From: Oreohelix idahoensis
Taxonomy: Eukaryota; Mollusca; Gastropoda; Stylommatophora; Oreohelicidae
Reading direction: 5' to 3'
Assembly: GCA_024509875.1 (NCBI GenBank)
Contig: JAMPIV010005806.1
Location: 526,001-590,000, forward strand
DNA: 64,000 nt
Shown here piece by piece: positions 31,126 through 42,250 of the stretch (its first letter is position 1; each line of letters opens with the position of its first letter). The translations under genes and the position numbers were made by a program. A model generated the notes under the pieces. It was given only the letters and a program-made list of their open reading frames with translations. It did no database searches and was not told where the DNA came from.

Positions 31126-33944
31126 GTTCCTGCTGGCACTTGTCTGGTGCTAGTACTCGATCAGTGAAGAAGTCTGCAAGATTTCAAAGAGTCTCTGGCA
31201 CCTACTTGTATTAAAGAAGTCAAGACCAGAGGAGACTGAAGTGTTTGGCCAAACCGACTACAACTGCGGCTTATTCCAGGAACCAGATAAGTTCTATATC
31301 TGGCCTGGGACAAAGTATCACTCTTAAATAATAATCTCCTGTGCTTACAAAAACATTCCTCCTAAAGAAAATAAGGAACAATCATAGTGAAACAAAAGAC
31401 ATTGGAATGATGACAATCCCCAACCTGCTTCCCATTCCCAGTATTTAAATAGAGTAAACAACATCAAAGTGAACATTTGTAACAATGTACTGTTGCATGT
31501 AAATATCTTGACATAAATTTGTAAATATATCTATCCATCTAAATTGATTCTCATTGAACTGTAGTCCTGACCAAAACAACTTTAGGCTCAGGACCAATAA
31601 AATTTAACAAAAAATATTTTAAATATAAAATTTAACAGCTGGAGTTAGTTGAGTTTATCATAGTACTTAGTATATGTTTGTATATGTTTTTGTATTGAGA
31701 TTCTTTTACAACACTCTTACAATACCCTAGACACTTTATGTAGCTTTCAGTCACGCTAGTCAAAAAGAATATAACTTCGAGTGAGATCGTAAGGTGGTAA
31801 CAAGAAAGGTACTCTGTAATACAGTTGTTCATTGTTTATCTCAGAGACCTTCACAGTTGATCTCACTCAAGTACAATTATACACACACCATTCTTCTTAA
31901 CATCAAAACCCACCACAATATAAATACGACTAAATCTTACTATTGCAGTAAGTTGTGCATCAAGAAACAAAAATATTCAAAAGTGAAGATATCACAGTAG
32001 GTATTATCTCGCTCGCACGCATGTAAATAAATGTCAGTTATAAGTTTACCAAGGGGAAACTTGATTATGATGTAATTATGTTGATGATTTAATAAATCAA
32101 TGAAACAAATTGGCGGTCGCATTGGATGTTTTTTTTTCAAGAATTGATTTTGTTGTTGCATGATGACTGACTAAATACAAATACCATTACAATCTCACAA
32201 AACTACATCAGAAAGGATACGAACGAACCTGATCTCCCTCCCTGCGTGGGCAGGAAAACTGCAATATAACGTAGAACATTTTAGACATACAATGCTGTAT
32301 TCCAGAATCGTCAAAACAGTCAGCTCGGACTGAAGCCACGAAAGAATAGACGTAAGGATTCTGACCTTAAAGGACCGGACGTATTGGAGCACCTAATGAA
32401 CACTACAACAAGGAAACTCTACAAGTTAATACTGGCACCGGACTCCTACAGAACCTACTCACAAAATCACAGAGGGATTCTGTAATATAAACAATATCCC
32501 AGACGTATGTTCCAGGCATCTGCATCAAGTTGCGGGGACTATTCAGCTGAGCAAGAATATATGATCTCAGTATTGGGGTAAGTTATAACATATGCATATG
32601 ATAATTTGAATTTGGCATGTTTGAACTTGCTGATGGTTATACAGGTTCTTAAGGCAACCTCAGCACGTGAAAATGATATCGTCGTGAACCACCACAGCAA
32701 AGTGCTGGTGACTGCTTCATGCGAGTTCTCACAGGGAACCAAAAGCAGAGGTAACTCCAGACTCCAAGTAGAGCAGTGAGTGGAAGATAATGCCATCAAA
32801 TGTGTATATTTACTATCATTTGTAATAAGTATATGTATATTTAAACATCTCCAACCACTCACAAGCCACTTGCCGCTGCCCAGCCGAAATTTTGCGAGTG
32901 AATTTACTAAACGAATGGTGATTTTCATCATATGCCCTGAGTTATATGATAAACGCTCAAGAGAGTAAACATTCAGAGAAAAGAATCGGTTGACGGACAG
33001 CGGGAAAAGCGCCTGATTAATATTTGGAAAACAACAACTTAGCAGCAAAAATTGTTCTTTTATTCCCTCTAACGTTTGTGGTACGCGTTTACGAGACCAT
33101 TTGATGTACGATTCAGCTATACTACTGTTCTGTGGTTCAAAGCTTGCGATGGACACTTGAATCCAACATTCAACGGGTTGTGAAGATACCTGCCTTGATC
33201 AGGAGACATGCCCTCGCCACAGAGACGAATTGAAGGAAACATCAGCATCAGCACTTCCGCAGTTTGAAAGCTAAGTAGTATTTTTAGCAGGCCAATACAA
33301 CAAAACGTATAGTTCTATATTCCACAACTAAGCTTCCTGAAGCTGATACCAGTGTCAATGACGAAACCTATTTTTTTTTTTAGTAATCACCACTTTAAAT
33401 TTATTTACATTTGTTCTAAAGAAACTGATCATTAAATGTGTTATATGTTGTTTTTTTTTTTTTTACATATTCATAGTTAATTTAGTTATTACAGAGAGAA
33501 GTGCACACGAATGAATCAGCGTCTTTAATATATCTAAATTTACATCTATAGAGCCAAATAATAAGGAGAATTTTACTGTTAATTTAGTTAGGAGCTTGTA
33601 CGAGCTAAATGAAAATATATAATACCTCTTCAAAAAAGATGGTGGGCAGATAAAAATTAACATTGCTAAGACACATTCACATGAGACACATTATATACTT
33701 ATATTATTATACTTATTTACTGAAGCACATTAAAAACACACCACCTGTATAATCCAGGAACAGAGTGTGAAATGTAAATATAAGTGTTTACAAGTTTACG
33801 TATTTGGAATCTTTATTCGTTTTCCTATGAATCCATGCTGGTCATTAATTTGTACATTTGATTGTTATGAAATTCATTGCATTCTGTGCAGGCAAGGGAG
33901 AAAACAAAAAATGCAACCAATAAAAAAATTCATTCACACTATCC
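31126..33944. other. Unassigned AT-rich 2.8 kb
   Basis: No protein family or repeat recognised. The longest frame is 205 codons on the minus strand (32539-33156), with no motif and hydrophobic/serine-rich content; I regard it as probably chance. A 106-bp segment on the plus strand (32645-32750) sits between an acceptor-like TTATACAG and a donor-like GAGGTAACT and could be an exon, but the reading phase does not join any neighbour I tried. Confidence 0.35.
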
Positions 33945-34091
33945 TTAGTATCTCGTATGTCCACCGTGTGCTTGCAAACAAGCTTGGCAGCGGCTCCGCA
34001 TAGAACGCACAAGTCTCTGAAGGAAATTCCGGGGAATCAAGTCCCATTCACGTGTAAGAGCAGCTTCGAGCTGTTGCAGATTAGCTGGAGA
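33945..34091 (-). pseudogene. 3' part of an interrupted Tc1-like transposase
   Basis: The minus strand encodes about 47 residues: NLQQLEAALTREWDLIPR, then LQRLVRSMRSRCQ and the terminal AHGGHTRY followed by a stop, the standard C-terminus of Tc1-like transposases. The coding sequence begins abruptly at 34091 beside an 81-bp inverted-repeat end. The missing N-terminal part, ending where this begins and sharing the duplicated GAGA, lies at 47160-48030 on the same strand. Together the pieces would total about 338 residues, normal for the family. Confidence 0.8.
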
Positions 34092-34093
34092 TT

Positions 34094-34174
34094 CGGTTCT
34101 TGTGTGATATTTCACCGGGAAATTAAAATTTTGCAAATTTATTACCCAAACCGAGATTCGTACTCTTTCCTTAC
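34094..34174 (+). repeat. Left terminal inverted repeat of a 13-kb insertion
   Basis: Starts CGGTTCTTGTGTGATA and runs about 81 bp. It matches the reverse complement of 47079-47159 with about eight differences. GAGA occurs just outside both ends (34088-34091 and 47160-47163). It adjoins the 3' part of the split Tc1 gene. The superfamily is not identified. Confidence 0.8.
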
Positions 34175-34379
34175 AATTTTTTTTCTTACAATATTTTTTC
34201 TTACAATTTTTTTCTTTTTTTTTCGCCTGCGCGGGATTAGTCCATTTAGCAGGTAGGGGTTGCGGGTTAGTCTATTATGCATTTTTGCAGGTATGGGTGG
34301 GGTGGTAGCATGGGTCATTTTTCTGCATTTCACATTGTTTATGTATTTTTTTTTTTAATGTAAAATTTTTGCCTCGTCT

Positions 34380-34640
34380 TGGCGAGGCGCGTCCCGTTCA
34401 ACCTAGTCATCATCATCATCAGCTTTCAAGTCCCTAAGGAGCATTTGCTTTATACCAAGTCAGTGTGTTCCTGTCCTGCACTTGCCATCAGCTCAAGGTC
34501 GTTCCATTATGATCTTTTCTTCATCCTCTTCTGTCTGTCATCAGTTCTCTTCTCCGTGTACCTTGGTCTTCCTTTTGGCACTTGCCTCTCTTACCCTGGG
34601 GGTTCCAGACCAAGGACTACCTGGTAAAGCTATAAGCAAG
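34380..34640 (-). pseudogene. Degraded 3' end of an RTE-like LINE (tentative)
   Basis: The minus strand shows a patchy match to the C-terminal LINE pattern (NPQGKRGK ... RRELMTDRRG) and then GATGATGATGATGA, a trinucleotide run such as RTE-type LINEs may carry at their 3' end. Too decayed to place firmly. Confidence 0.3.
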
Positions 34641-34675
34641 TTTGCTCAGTTGTGTATCTTGTATACCATACAATC

Positions 34676-35390
34676 CTTTTGGCAGCTGGTTCGTTCATCT
34701 TCACATGATCTTGTCATCGTTCTTCTGGCACTTGCCTGGTTCGTGTCATCAGTTGCACATTAGTGATCTTGTCATACCACTACAATCCTTCTGGCACTTG
34801 CCTGGTTCGTGTCATCAGTTACACATTAGAGATCTTGTCAGACCACTACAATCCTTCTGGCACTTGCCTGGTTCGTGTCATCAGTTGCACATTAGTGATC
34901 TTGTCATACCACTACAATCCTTCTGGCACTTGCCTGGTTCGTGTCATCAGTTGCACATTAGTGATCTTGTCATACCACTACAATCCTTCTGGCACTTGCC
35001 TGGTTCGTGTCATCAGTTGCACATTAGTGATCTTGTCATACCACTACAATCCTTCTGGCACTTGCCTGGTTCGTGTCATCAGTTGCACATTAGTGATCTT
35101 GTCATACCACTACAATCCTTCTGGCACTTGCCTGGTTCGTGTCATCAGTTGCACATTAGTGATCTTGTCATACCACTACAATCCTTCTGGCACTTGCCTG
35201 GTTCGTGTCATCAGTTGCACATTAGTGATCTTGTCATACCACTACAATCCTTCTGGCACTTGCCTGGTTCGTGTCATCAGTTGCACATTAGTGATCTTGT
35301 CATACCACTACAATCCTTCTGGCACTTGCCTGGTTCGTGTCATCAGTTGCACATTAGTGATCTTGTCATACCACTACAATCCTTCTATTT
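34676..35390. repeat. 66-bp minisatellite, about 10-11 copies
   Basis: The unit CTACAATCCTTCTGGCACTT... recurs every 66 bp (34781, 34847, 34913 ... 35375), nearly perfect except for the first copies. As 66 is a multiple of three, two plus-strand frames stay open for about 270 codons each. These are repeat artefacts, not genes. Confidence 0.97.
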
Positions 35391-35429
35391 TAGACAAGCA
35401 ACTATTTATGAGAGCGTCCGTGGTTTCAG

Positions 35430-35541
35430 CGCAGGCTTCTCGCGACAAAGGTAGCGGACTGGAGACATGGTGGCGTCATGCTACAATCTACCCAGCTGTA
35501 AGTGGATGGATACCTGACTCTGCTCTGAAAGGTAAAGGCAG
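35430..35541 (+). mobile_element. SINE body, left half (split by gypsy element 3)
   Basis: CCCAGCTGTAAGTGGATGG, then ACCTGACTCTGCTCTGAAAG, is a SINE-like body that also occurs in related form near 46810-46880. It stops at GGCAG and resumes after element 3 at 44762 with GGCAGCCAGGAGAGGAGC. The SINE was therefore present before element 3 landed in it. Confidence 0.65.
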
Positions 35542-36524
35542 TAACAGGGCAATCCACATAGGACGTCAGTAAACTCACGACGTATAAAGTCAATGATTCT
35601 TGAAACAGCCGTTGACGTTTTTCTTCATTATTTATTGTGGACGCCACAGTGACAAAATGGTTACGCGAATATGTAGACACATCAAACAGTCATTATCACA
35701 GCAACATTCAATACAGCAATAGACGGTAGACAGCATTACAATGATGAGTCAGATGCATGTTATATTTCATAGTGCTGTAAATGTAGTCAGGTGAAAAACT
35801 CCATCCTTTTCTATAACAGCCAGGAGATAACCAGATATATGAGATCAGTTCACTCTCCTTAGTCTGACTTCAGCAAGACAGACACGTCTGCCGAAGTATA
35901 AATAATGTCCTCAAAAATATCCTCTAGATAACAAAGGTTTTTCAAACCTAGTTCAGGTAACCAAGTAGCAAGTAATAGTCCTTGGGACCTGCATCAACCG
36001 ATGCAGCACAATACAGCGACATGTGAGCTGGGAAAACATCTCGTGACGACGACTTTCGAAGACAGGCTATGAACCAGAAATCGCTCACGACCAAAAATCG
36101 ATAGAGTTAATGAAAATGTTAATTTACCTTGCCTTCAGGAAATACACAGAAATATTATGCCTCCCGACATGTGGGAAACACTAGAGGTATCATCTCGAAT
36201 AAACGAAATATCCATAAGAGGACTACACATCCCTGACAGAACAAAAAATAGCGGAGATCCCCTCTTCAACGAGGCATCTCTTTCGCCATTCAAATCGCTC
36301 ACTCCACTAGTGGTGGGCGGAAACCGATCGACCAAGAAGCAAGACAAGTCATGCGCAGTCCAGCGCAAAATGACCACAGCTCAAAACTTAACTGCATTCA
36401 ATACCAACGCGAGAAGACAAATGCTTACCGAGAAAAGTAACTATAAATTTCAAGCAGTTGTTGCCCTTGCGTTATAAAATAGATATTGTAATAAAATGAT
36501 GTTGCGAGAATTTATCACGCAACA
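35542..36524 (-). repeat. 3' LTR of gypsy element 3
   Basis: 983 bp. On the minus strand it starts TGTTGCGTGATA and ends GCCCTGTTA. The end is TA rather than CA, but both borders are fixed by the target duplication. Confidence 0.93.
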
Positions 36525-37293
36525 TATCACCACCTCCTTCCGATAAAAAAAAAATGTGGAACATATTTTTTTTTTTTTTAAATATCAAAGAGCATGCGAT
36601 AAGCGGCTCAAAACGCACGAATTATGCGCTGATAATTAATTAAATTGCCTAACATGAGGCTAAATATAGAGTGTCTGGTGAGGATATACCTCAACAGAAA
36701 AATAAATATGTCTCAAAAAATATTCACATCGGGGAGGTGTCACCAACACACATCACGTTAGCATGTAAACACAATATACGTATGCAAGTTACCATAATCA
36801 TCATTAAACAGCATACTCTAATATTGTCTTTAAAAATGGATGTACAAATCTGATAGGAAAATTTAAATAGTACATTATTTGACATGTAATGACATAAGTA
36901 CATAGTAAAGTTAAACTACATGACGATCCAGGACATATGCTCTGGTATTCCGAGGGTAAGTACACAATCTAGAACTCGTCATGCTTGATACTAGTAAGGT
37001 AAGTCCTCAGCTCAACAATGACATTCTGAGAAAGTACAAGAAATATAATGCTAATTAATAACTAATATGCTTCATAAGGTACAATACATTATTAATAATT
37101 GTGGCTGTTTAGTAAACTAACGGCCCTTATATTAACTACTCAGTCCTCCTCTATCATCTTAAAAACGAACAGAAGAAGATGACAACAAAGCACGATAGTG
37201 TGTACATATAAAGTGAGTACAGATGTGCTAATCTATTGTAGTAATATAGGTGTGTTATGACTCTGTAATATATAGGAATATAGGACAGAAGTA
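36525..37293 (-). other. 3' non-coding region and polypurine tract of gypsy element 3
   Basis: 0.77 kb with no gene. Immediately before the 3' LTR the minus strand reads GGAAGGAGGTGGTGATA, related to the tract in element 2. Confidence 0.65.
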
Positions 37294-37566
37294 TTAGTTA
37301 GAGTCATGTGGGCATCTAGACAAAATGTCAGCCATCACATTATCCGCACCACGGATAGCTCGTACCGTGAAGTGAAAAGGTTGAAGAGCTATAGCATATC
37401 GAGTGGATCTCGAACTCTTCAAATTCTTAGTCTGAATAGCTGTAAGAGCTTTCTGATCAGTCTCTAGAATGAAATGTGCGCCCAGGAGGAATCTTTGTAG
37501 CTTTAGAATTGACCAAACCATCGCTAACAACTCACGGTCTAACCGAGTAGTTCCTCTCTGCCGCAT
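37294..37566 (-). pseudogene. Gypsy element 3 RNase H, C-terminal part
   Basis: Continues the main polyprotein after a 1-nt deletion: LDRELLAMVWS, ETDQKALTAI, then AIALQPFHFTVRA and the terminal DILSRCPHDSN, as in RNase H of the other copies. Overlaps the main frame by 35 bp. Confidence 0.85.
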
Positions 37567-40500
37567 TTAGTTTTCTAGAAATGTACATAACAGGATGCAG
37601 AGTATTTGCATATTCTTGCATCAGTGCTGCTCCAATCCCAGTGGATGAAGCATCACTCCGAAGAACAAAAGTCCTATCAAGAGTAGGTAATCTTAAGATG
37701 GGAGGAGAAGAAAATATATTCTTGATTTGGTCTAGTGAAGATTGGCATTCTTCAGACCAACGGACCAGATTAGGCGAACCTTTCTTCAACAATGTTGAGA
37801 GAGGTGCCATGATCGAAGATAAATTTGGAATAAATCTCCCATAAAATTGAATTAAACCTAAGAGACTCCTAACTTGTTTCTTCGTTTTAGGAACAGAGAT
37901 GTTCAGTATTTTTGAAGTATTGTGGTCTTCTGTCTTCAAGAGACCATGACCAACACGATGACCCAGGAAAGAGATTTCACCAAAACCAACAAAAGCTTTA
38001 GAAGGTTTTGCTGTCAAATTATTCTCACGTAGAGTGGACAGTAAGTCATATAACCCTAAATAGTGATCTTCCCAGGTATCACTGAAGAGACAGATGTCAT
38101 CTAAGTATGCGATGACATCCGAACGATGTGACAGAATTCGACGCATCATGCGAACGAAAGTGGCAGGGGCGTTCATGAGACCAAAAGGCATAACATTCCA
38201 TTGAAATAGACCCCTAGGTGTAGAAAAAGCAGTAAGAGGTTTGGCATGCTCTGCTAAAGGCACTTGCCAATAACCTTTAGACAAGTCAAGTTTAGTGAAG
38301 AATCTAGAATTAGAAAGTCTAATCAGTAGATCTTCTAACAAAGGCATCGGTTCAGCATCGAACTTTGTGACCTGATTCAATTTGCGATAATCAACACAAA
38401 TTCGTATGTTCTTATCCTTCTTCCGGACAATAACCATGGAAGAAGAATATGGTGAAGTCGATGGTTCAATTATATTTAATTGAATCATTTCATCCAATTC
38501 CTTTTCCACCTGCGACTGAAAGTGTATAGGAATAGGATACGGCCTAACCCTAATTGGATTATTGTCGGTAAGAATTATGTCATGTTCTATGACATCTGTG
38601 TGTCCAGGAATGTCAGTGAGAACATCCTGAAATGTTTGTAACATCGACGTGACTTGTCGATGTTCGTCACCAGAAAGATTAGGAGAAACCGAAACGTTTT
38701 TCCAAGATTCCGTAGAATGTAATGGAACCACTGGAAGGGGAAGGTTGACATCAGAGAAGGTAGCTTCCTCATCCTGTATGACAGACAGGGATGAATAATG
38801 GCCGTGAGGTGCAGGAGCATCATCCGTTGCCTGGAAAATAGGCAGCAAATAGTCCGGACGTTCGTGAAATTCCGAAAGCATGTTTATGTGGAAAGTTTTA
38901 TGCTTTCCATCAATATCGACCACATAGTCAACATCGGAAATCCGAGAGACTATTGCATACGGACCTTTCCATGCAATAAGAAGTCTATTTTCCCTACTGG
39001 GGAGTAGGACGAATGCTTTGTCACCTGGACAAAGTTGTCGTAGACATCTATTCTTGTTAGCAAACTGTCTTGCCTTCTCTTTAGCAATTTCTGATGAAGC
39101 AGTTGCTAGCTTACATGCCTCAATGATCTTTTGTCTAAGAGCAATGACATACTCATATGAGGATTGAGTTTCATCGCTAATATCATCGGCAGTGATGAGA
39201 TCATGTAATAAAGACATAGGGCCGCGTGGACGCGCGCCAAAGACAAGTTCGAAGGGAGAAAATCCTGTGTGTTCATTAGGGACTTCTCTATAGGCAAAGA
39301 GAGCCGCGGGTAAAACCCTGTCCCAATCTTGAGGATGATCTTCAGTTATCTTACCAAGCAAAGTCTTGAGCGTTCTATTCAGACGCTCAACTAACCCATT
39401 AGACATAGGATGGTAGATACTACTGAGAGATCGTTCAATATGTAAGGTAGACATTACCTGTGACATAGTGTCAGATATGAGTTGAGTGCCATGGTCTGAT
39501 AATATTTCTCTGGGGAACCCCAAGCGAGAAAATATCAACCAAAGAGCATCTGCGATATCTGTAGTAGATATGCTCTTAAGAGGAATAGCCTCTGGCCAAC
39601 GTGTGCACATATCGACACATGTAAGGATAAACTGATGTCCTCTGGCCGACTTGACCTTAAAAGGGCCAATAATATCTATGGCCATTTTCTGGAACGGCCG
39701 AATAGGAATGTCAGCAGCCTGGATAGGCGCAGCATGTCGTGGTCCTCTAGATTTGACCTCCTGACATACCTTGCATGATCGGCAGTAAATACGAATGTCC
39801 TTATTGACAAAAGGCCAAAAGAAAGCCGCAAGGACTCTCGACTTCGTACGGGAAAAACCCATATGTCCAGCACATTGCGAGTCATGAGCATGTTGTAATA
39901 TTTGCACTCTCATGCTCTTGGGAACAAGAATTTGCGAATGTGCCGACGTAGTCGAATCTTGTACCATACGTACAAGTACGCCGTTTCTCATTGCAATCCA
40001 AGATTTTCTATTTGTATCCTGATTCGGATCACCTTTCTTCGCAAGAACGAAGAATTTTTTTAAAGAAGGATCTTCTTCTTGCAATTTTATGAAAGAGTCA
40101 CGAGTGATTACTAAGTGACTATCTTGGCTATCAACTTCATTATCACTATTCAGTGAAGTTTCGGGTGTTTGTAGAGCTTGTGCTCTTGTAACTACTGCAT
40201 TTGTAGCTTGCATGTTATTATCTTCCCAAGCAGCAATCTGCTGTGGGGTACACTCCCTAACTCCGTGAATACGACCAATAATAAGGTCCGCAATAGGATT
40301 AGGTAAGAGACAAGCATGCACATCTCCAGTAAAGAAAGGAGTGGCAATGCGAATTACAGCAGTAGGATATTTTTCTAGAGTGCCGCCAAATGTGACACAT
40401 TTAATAACCCTTCCTGTAGCACAAGATGGATCTACAAGCGATTGTCTAACACCAATAGTGGTGCATCCGGAATCGAAAAGTAGTGAGACCGGAGTATCAT

Positions 40501-42250
40501 TAACAAGACCCTTATGTAGAATTAAAGAACCCCTCCCGTCATGCGCAACAGCAGCAGGAAGAGCGGGAAGTGGGTGACCACAACTCAAAGTAGTTATGGT
40601 ACCCGGTTCGAATAAAGTACTGCATTGGGGGCATTTGTTTGCTCTCTCAAAGTCAAAAGCAGAACCAGTGACAGCGTCAAAGTTTTTACTATCAACAACA
40701 TGATTACAGGCTCCCTCAGTTTCCTGTTGTACAGCATTAGCCTGCTGATATCTTTTTTTTTTGTGTTGAGATCTACCCCGACTATTATTACCTCTGAAGT
40801 TATCAGAGTTATTATTATCTCTGCAGTTATTATTGTCTCTATTGTAATTGTTATCCTGGTTCGAATTCCAGTTTCCACGATTACTATCATGTTCACATTG
40901 ATGCGAACATCTATTTGTTTGGTTCTGAGGTCTTCGGCAGGAATAACCTCTATTACCATATCCTCTTTTGAAATGCTTATAATTATTAGGATGATAGTAA
41001 CGACCACTATCAGGTTGTCTCCAATTCTTCGAAGAAGAATCACCATGAAATTGGTTTCCATGATTTTGACAGAAATTACCGCTGCTCTTTCTATCAAAAT
41101 TTTGTTGGAATCTACGAGCAAAGTTTTGACCATACGGAGCTGCCGAAGCAACTGGTAAACCTTCTTTCACCTTAGAGTTACCCATGGTTATGTGTGGGTG
41201 TGCAGTTACGTATTGGCAACAGAAATCTTCCATTTCTTTTATTGTTTTAGGTTTACGTTCATGAAGGAAAGCAAGGAAAGACTCATTGACAGACGACATG
41301 ACTTTGTCTCTAAGTATTAAGTCCATAAGTCCTTCATAAGTTTTTTCCGTCTTAGATAGTTCAACCCATCGTGAGAAAGTAATGCGTATTCTTGCAATAA
41401 ACTCGGAGAATTCAACTCCATTTTCAGGTAACATGTTTTTAAATTGTAGACGATAGCCGTCTTCGTTAAGCTGATATTTCTTTAACAGAGCGGCCCTGAC
41501 AACCTCATAATTGTTCTTGTCAGGTTCATCCACCATATTTAATATACTTAGAGCTTTACCTGTCAGTATCCCTGATAACTGATAAACATATTTTGCTTTG
41601 TCTATGTTATGAGCTGTACATGCTTGTTCAAATCTGTCCAGATAGAACATTATGTCATCACTGGAAGGACTAAAAGTTGGCAACTTAATCTTAAAAGTAT
41701 CATTATTAGCCTTACCAGAAGATGAACCCTTGTTTGAATCATTACCATTACTCATGTTCATCAATTTCAATTTTTCCAACTCTAAAGCTAAGACCTTTTC
41801 TTCATGTTCCATTTTTGCTTTCTCTTTCCTCTCATCAGATTCTCTCTGTAATCTTCTCTCCTCAGCCTGAGCCTCTATTTGAAGTCTTTCAGCTTCTTTT
41901 TCAAGTCTTTTATTTTCAGCCTCTTTTTCAAGTCTTTTATTTTCAGCCTCTTTTTCAAGTCTTTTATTTTCAGCCTCTTTTTCAAGTCTTTTATTTTCAG
42001 CTTCTAGCTGGAGTTTTCTTTCCTCAGCTTCTGATTCCCTTTTTTGTTTTTCCATTTCCATTTGGAATCTTTTTTCATCCACCTGCATCTGCAGTTTCTT
42101 TTGTTCAGCTTCCATATGCAGTTTCTTTTGTTCAGCTTCCATTGCTTTATCATATCGAGCAGTTGCAAATTCTTCTAACTTATCACCAGTCTTCCCAAGC
42201 AATTTACCCTGCTCAATAAAGTGCTCAAATGTAGACATGTTGTCTAACAT
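37532..42250 (-). CDS. Gypsy element 3 Gag-protease-integrase-RT polyprotein
   Basis: 1572 codons in one frame. Gag: charged coiled coil at about 30-165 with a repeated EAENKRLEK unit, capsid-like region about 190-375, Asn/Arg-rich tail about 375-510. A CPQC...SCGH motif sits at 540-559. Protease: LLFDSGC with the active Asp at 593 and LIIGRIHG downstream. Integrase: zinc-binding HHCC ending near 829, catalytic D859, D919 and E955 (exactly 35 residues between the last two), then a C-terminal domain to about 1110. RT: CVDYRKLN, LDLSKGYWQV, MPFGLMNAPATF and YLDD at 1382-1385. RNase H starts at RSDAS near 1531 and is cut by a 1-nt deletion. The likely start is the second methionine (MSTFEH, codon 5). 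Gag and Pol appear fused without a frameshift, and integrase lies before RT. Confidence 0.95.
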   Translation of the reverse strand: MLDNMSTFEHFIEQGKLLGKTGDKLEEFATARYDKAMEAEQKKLHMEAEQKKLQMQVDEKRFQMEMEKQKRESEAEERKLQLEAENKRLEKEAENKRLEKEAENKRLEKEAENKRLEKEAERLQIEAQAEERRLQRESDERKEKAKMEHEEKVLALELEKLKLMNMSNGNDSNKGSSSGKANNDTFKIKLPTFSPSSDDIMFYLDRFEQACTAHNIDKAKYVYQLSGILTGKALSILNMVDEPDKNNYEVVRAALLKKYQLNEDGYRLQFKNMLPENGVEFSEFIARIRITFSRWVELSKTEKTYEGLMDLILRDKVMSSVNESFLAFLHERKPKTIKEMEDFCCQYVTAHPHITMGNSKVKEGLPVASAAPYGQNFARRFQQNFDRKSSGNFCQNHGNQFHGDSSSKNWRQPDSGRYYHPNNYKHFKRGYGNRGYSCRRPQNQTNRCSHQCEHDSNRGNWNSNQDNNYNRDNNNCRDNNNSDNFRGNNSRGRSQHKKKRYQQANAVQQETEGACNHVVDSKNFDAVTGSAFDFERANKCPQCSTLFEPGTITTLSCGHPLPALPAAVAHDGRGSLILHKGLVNDTPVSLLFDSGCTTIGVRQSLVDPSCATGRVIKCVTFGGTLEKYPTAVIRIATPFFTGDVHACLLPNPIADLIIGRIHGVRECTPQQIAAWEDNNMQATNAVVTRAQALQTPETSLNSDNEVDSQDSHLVITRDSFIKLQEEDPSLKKFFVLAKKGDPNQDTNRKSWIAMRNGVLVRMVQDSTTSAHSQILVPKSMRVQILQHAHDSQCAGHMGFSRTKSRVLAAFFWPFVNKDIRIYCRSCKVCQEVKSRGPRHAAPIQAADIPIRPFQKMAIDIIGPFKVKSARGHQFILTCVDMCTRWPEAIPLKSISTTDIADALWLIFSRLGFPREILSDHGTQLISDTMSQVMSTLHIERSLSSIYHPMSNGLVERLNRTLKTLLGKITEDHPQDWDRVLPAALFAYREVPNEHTGFSPFELVFGARPRGPMSLLHDLITADDISDETQSSYEYVIALRQKIIEACKLATASSEIAKEKARQFANKNRCLRQLCPGDKAFVLLPSRENRLLIAWKGPYAIVSRISDVDYVVDIDGKHKTFHINMLSEFHERPDYLLPIFQATDDAPAPHGHYSSLSVIQDEEATFSDVNLPLPVVPLHSTESWKNVSVSPNLSGDEHRQVTSMLQTFQDVLTDIPGHTDVIEHDIILTDNNPIRVRPYPIPIHFQSQVEKELDEMIQLNIIEPSTSPYSSSMVIVRKKDKNIRICVDYRKLNQVTKFDAEPMPLLEDLLIRLSNSRFFTKLDLSKGYWQVPLAEHAKPLTAFSTPRGLFQWNVMPFGLMNAPATFVRMMRRILSHRSDVIAYLDDICLFSDTWEDHYLGLYDLLSTLRENNLTAKPSKAFVGFGEISFLGHRVGHGLLKTEDHNTSKILNISVPKTKKQVRSLLGLIQFYGRFIPNLSSIMAPLSTLLKKGSPNLVRWSEECQSSLDQIKNIFSSPPILRLPTLDRTFVLRSDASSTGIGAALMQEYANTLHPVMYISRKLNAAERNYSVRP

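Noticed and set aside
32520..32750. Two short exon-like pieces (about 32515-32578 and 32645-32750, plus strand)
   Set aside because: Their phases do not fit: joining at the best splice sites gives a stop after a few codons.
32539..33156. 205-codon minus-strand frame
   Set aside because: No motif, signal peptide or family resemblance, in AT-rich DNA; more likely a chance open frame.
34642..35572. Two overlapping plus-strand frames of about 270 codons
   Set aside because: Both are products of the 66-bp tandem repeat, whose length is a multiple of three.
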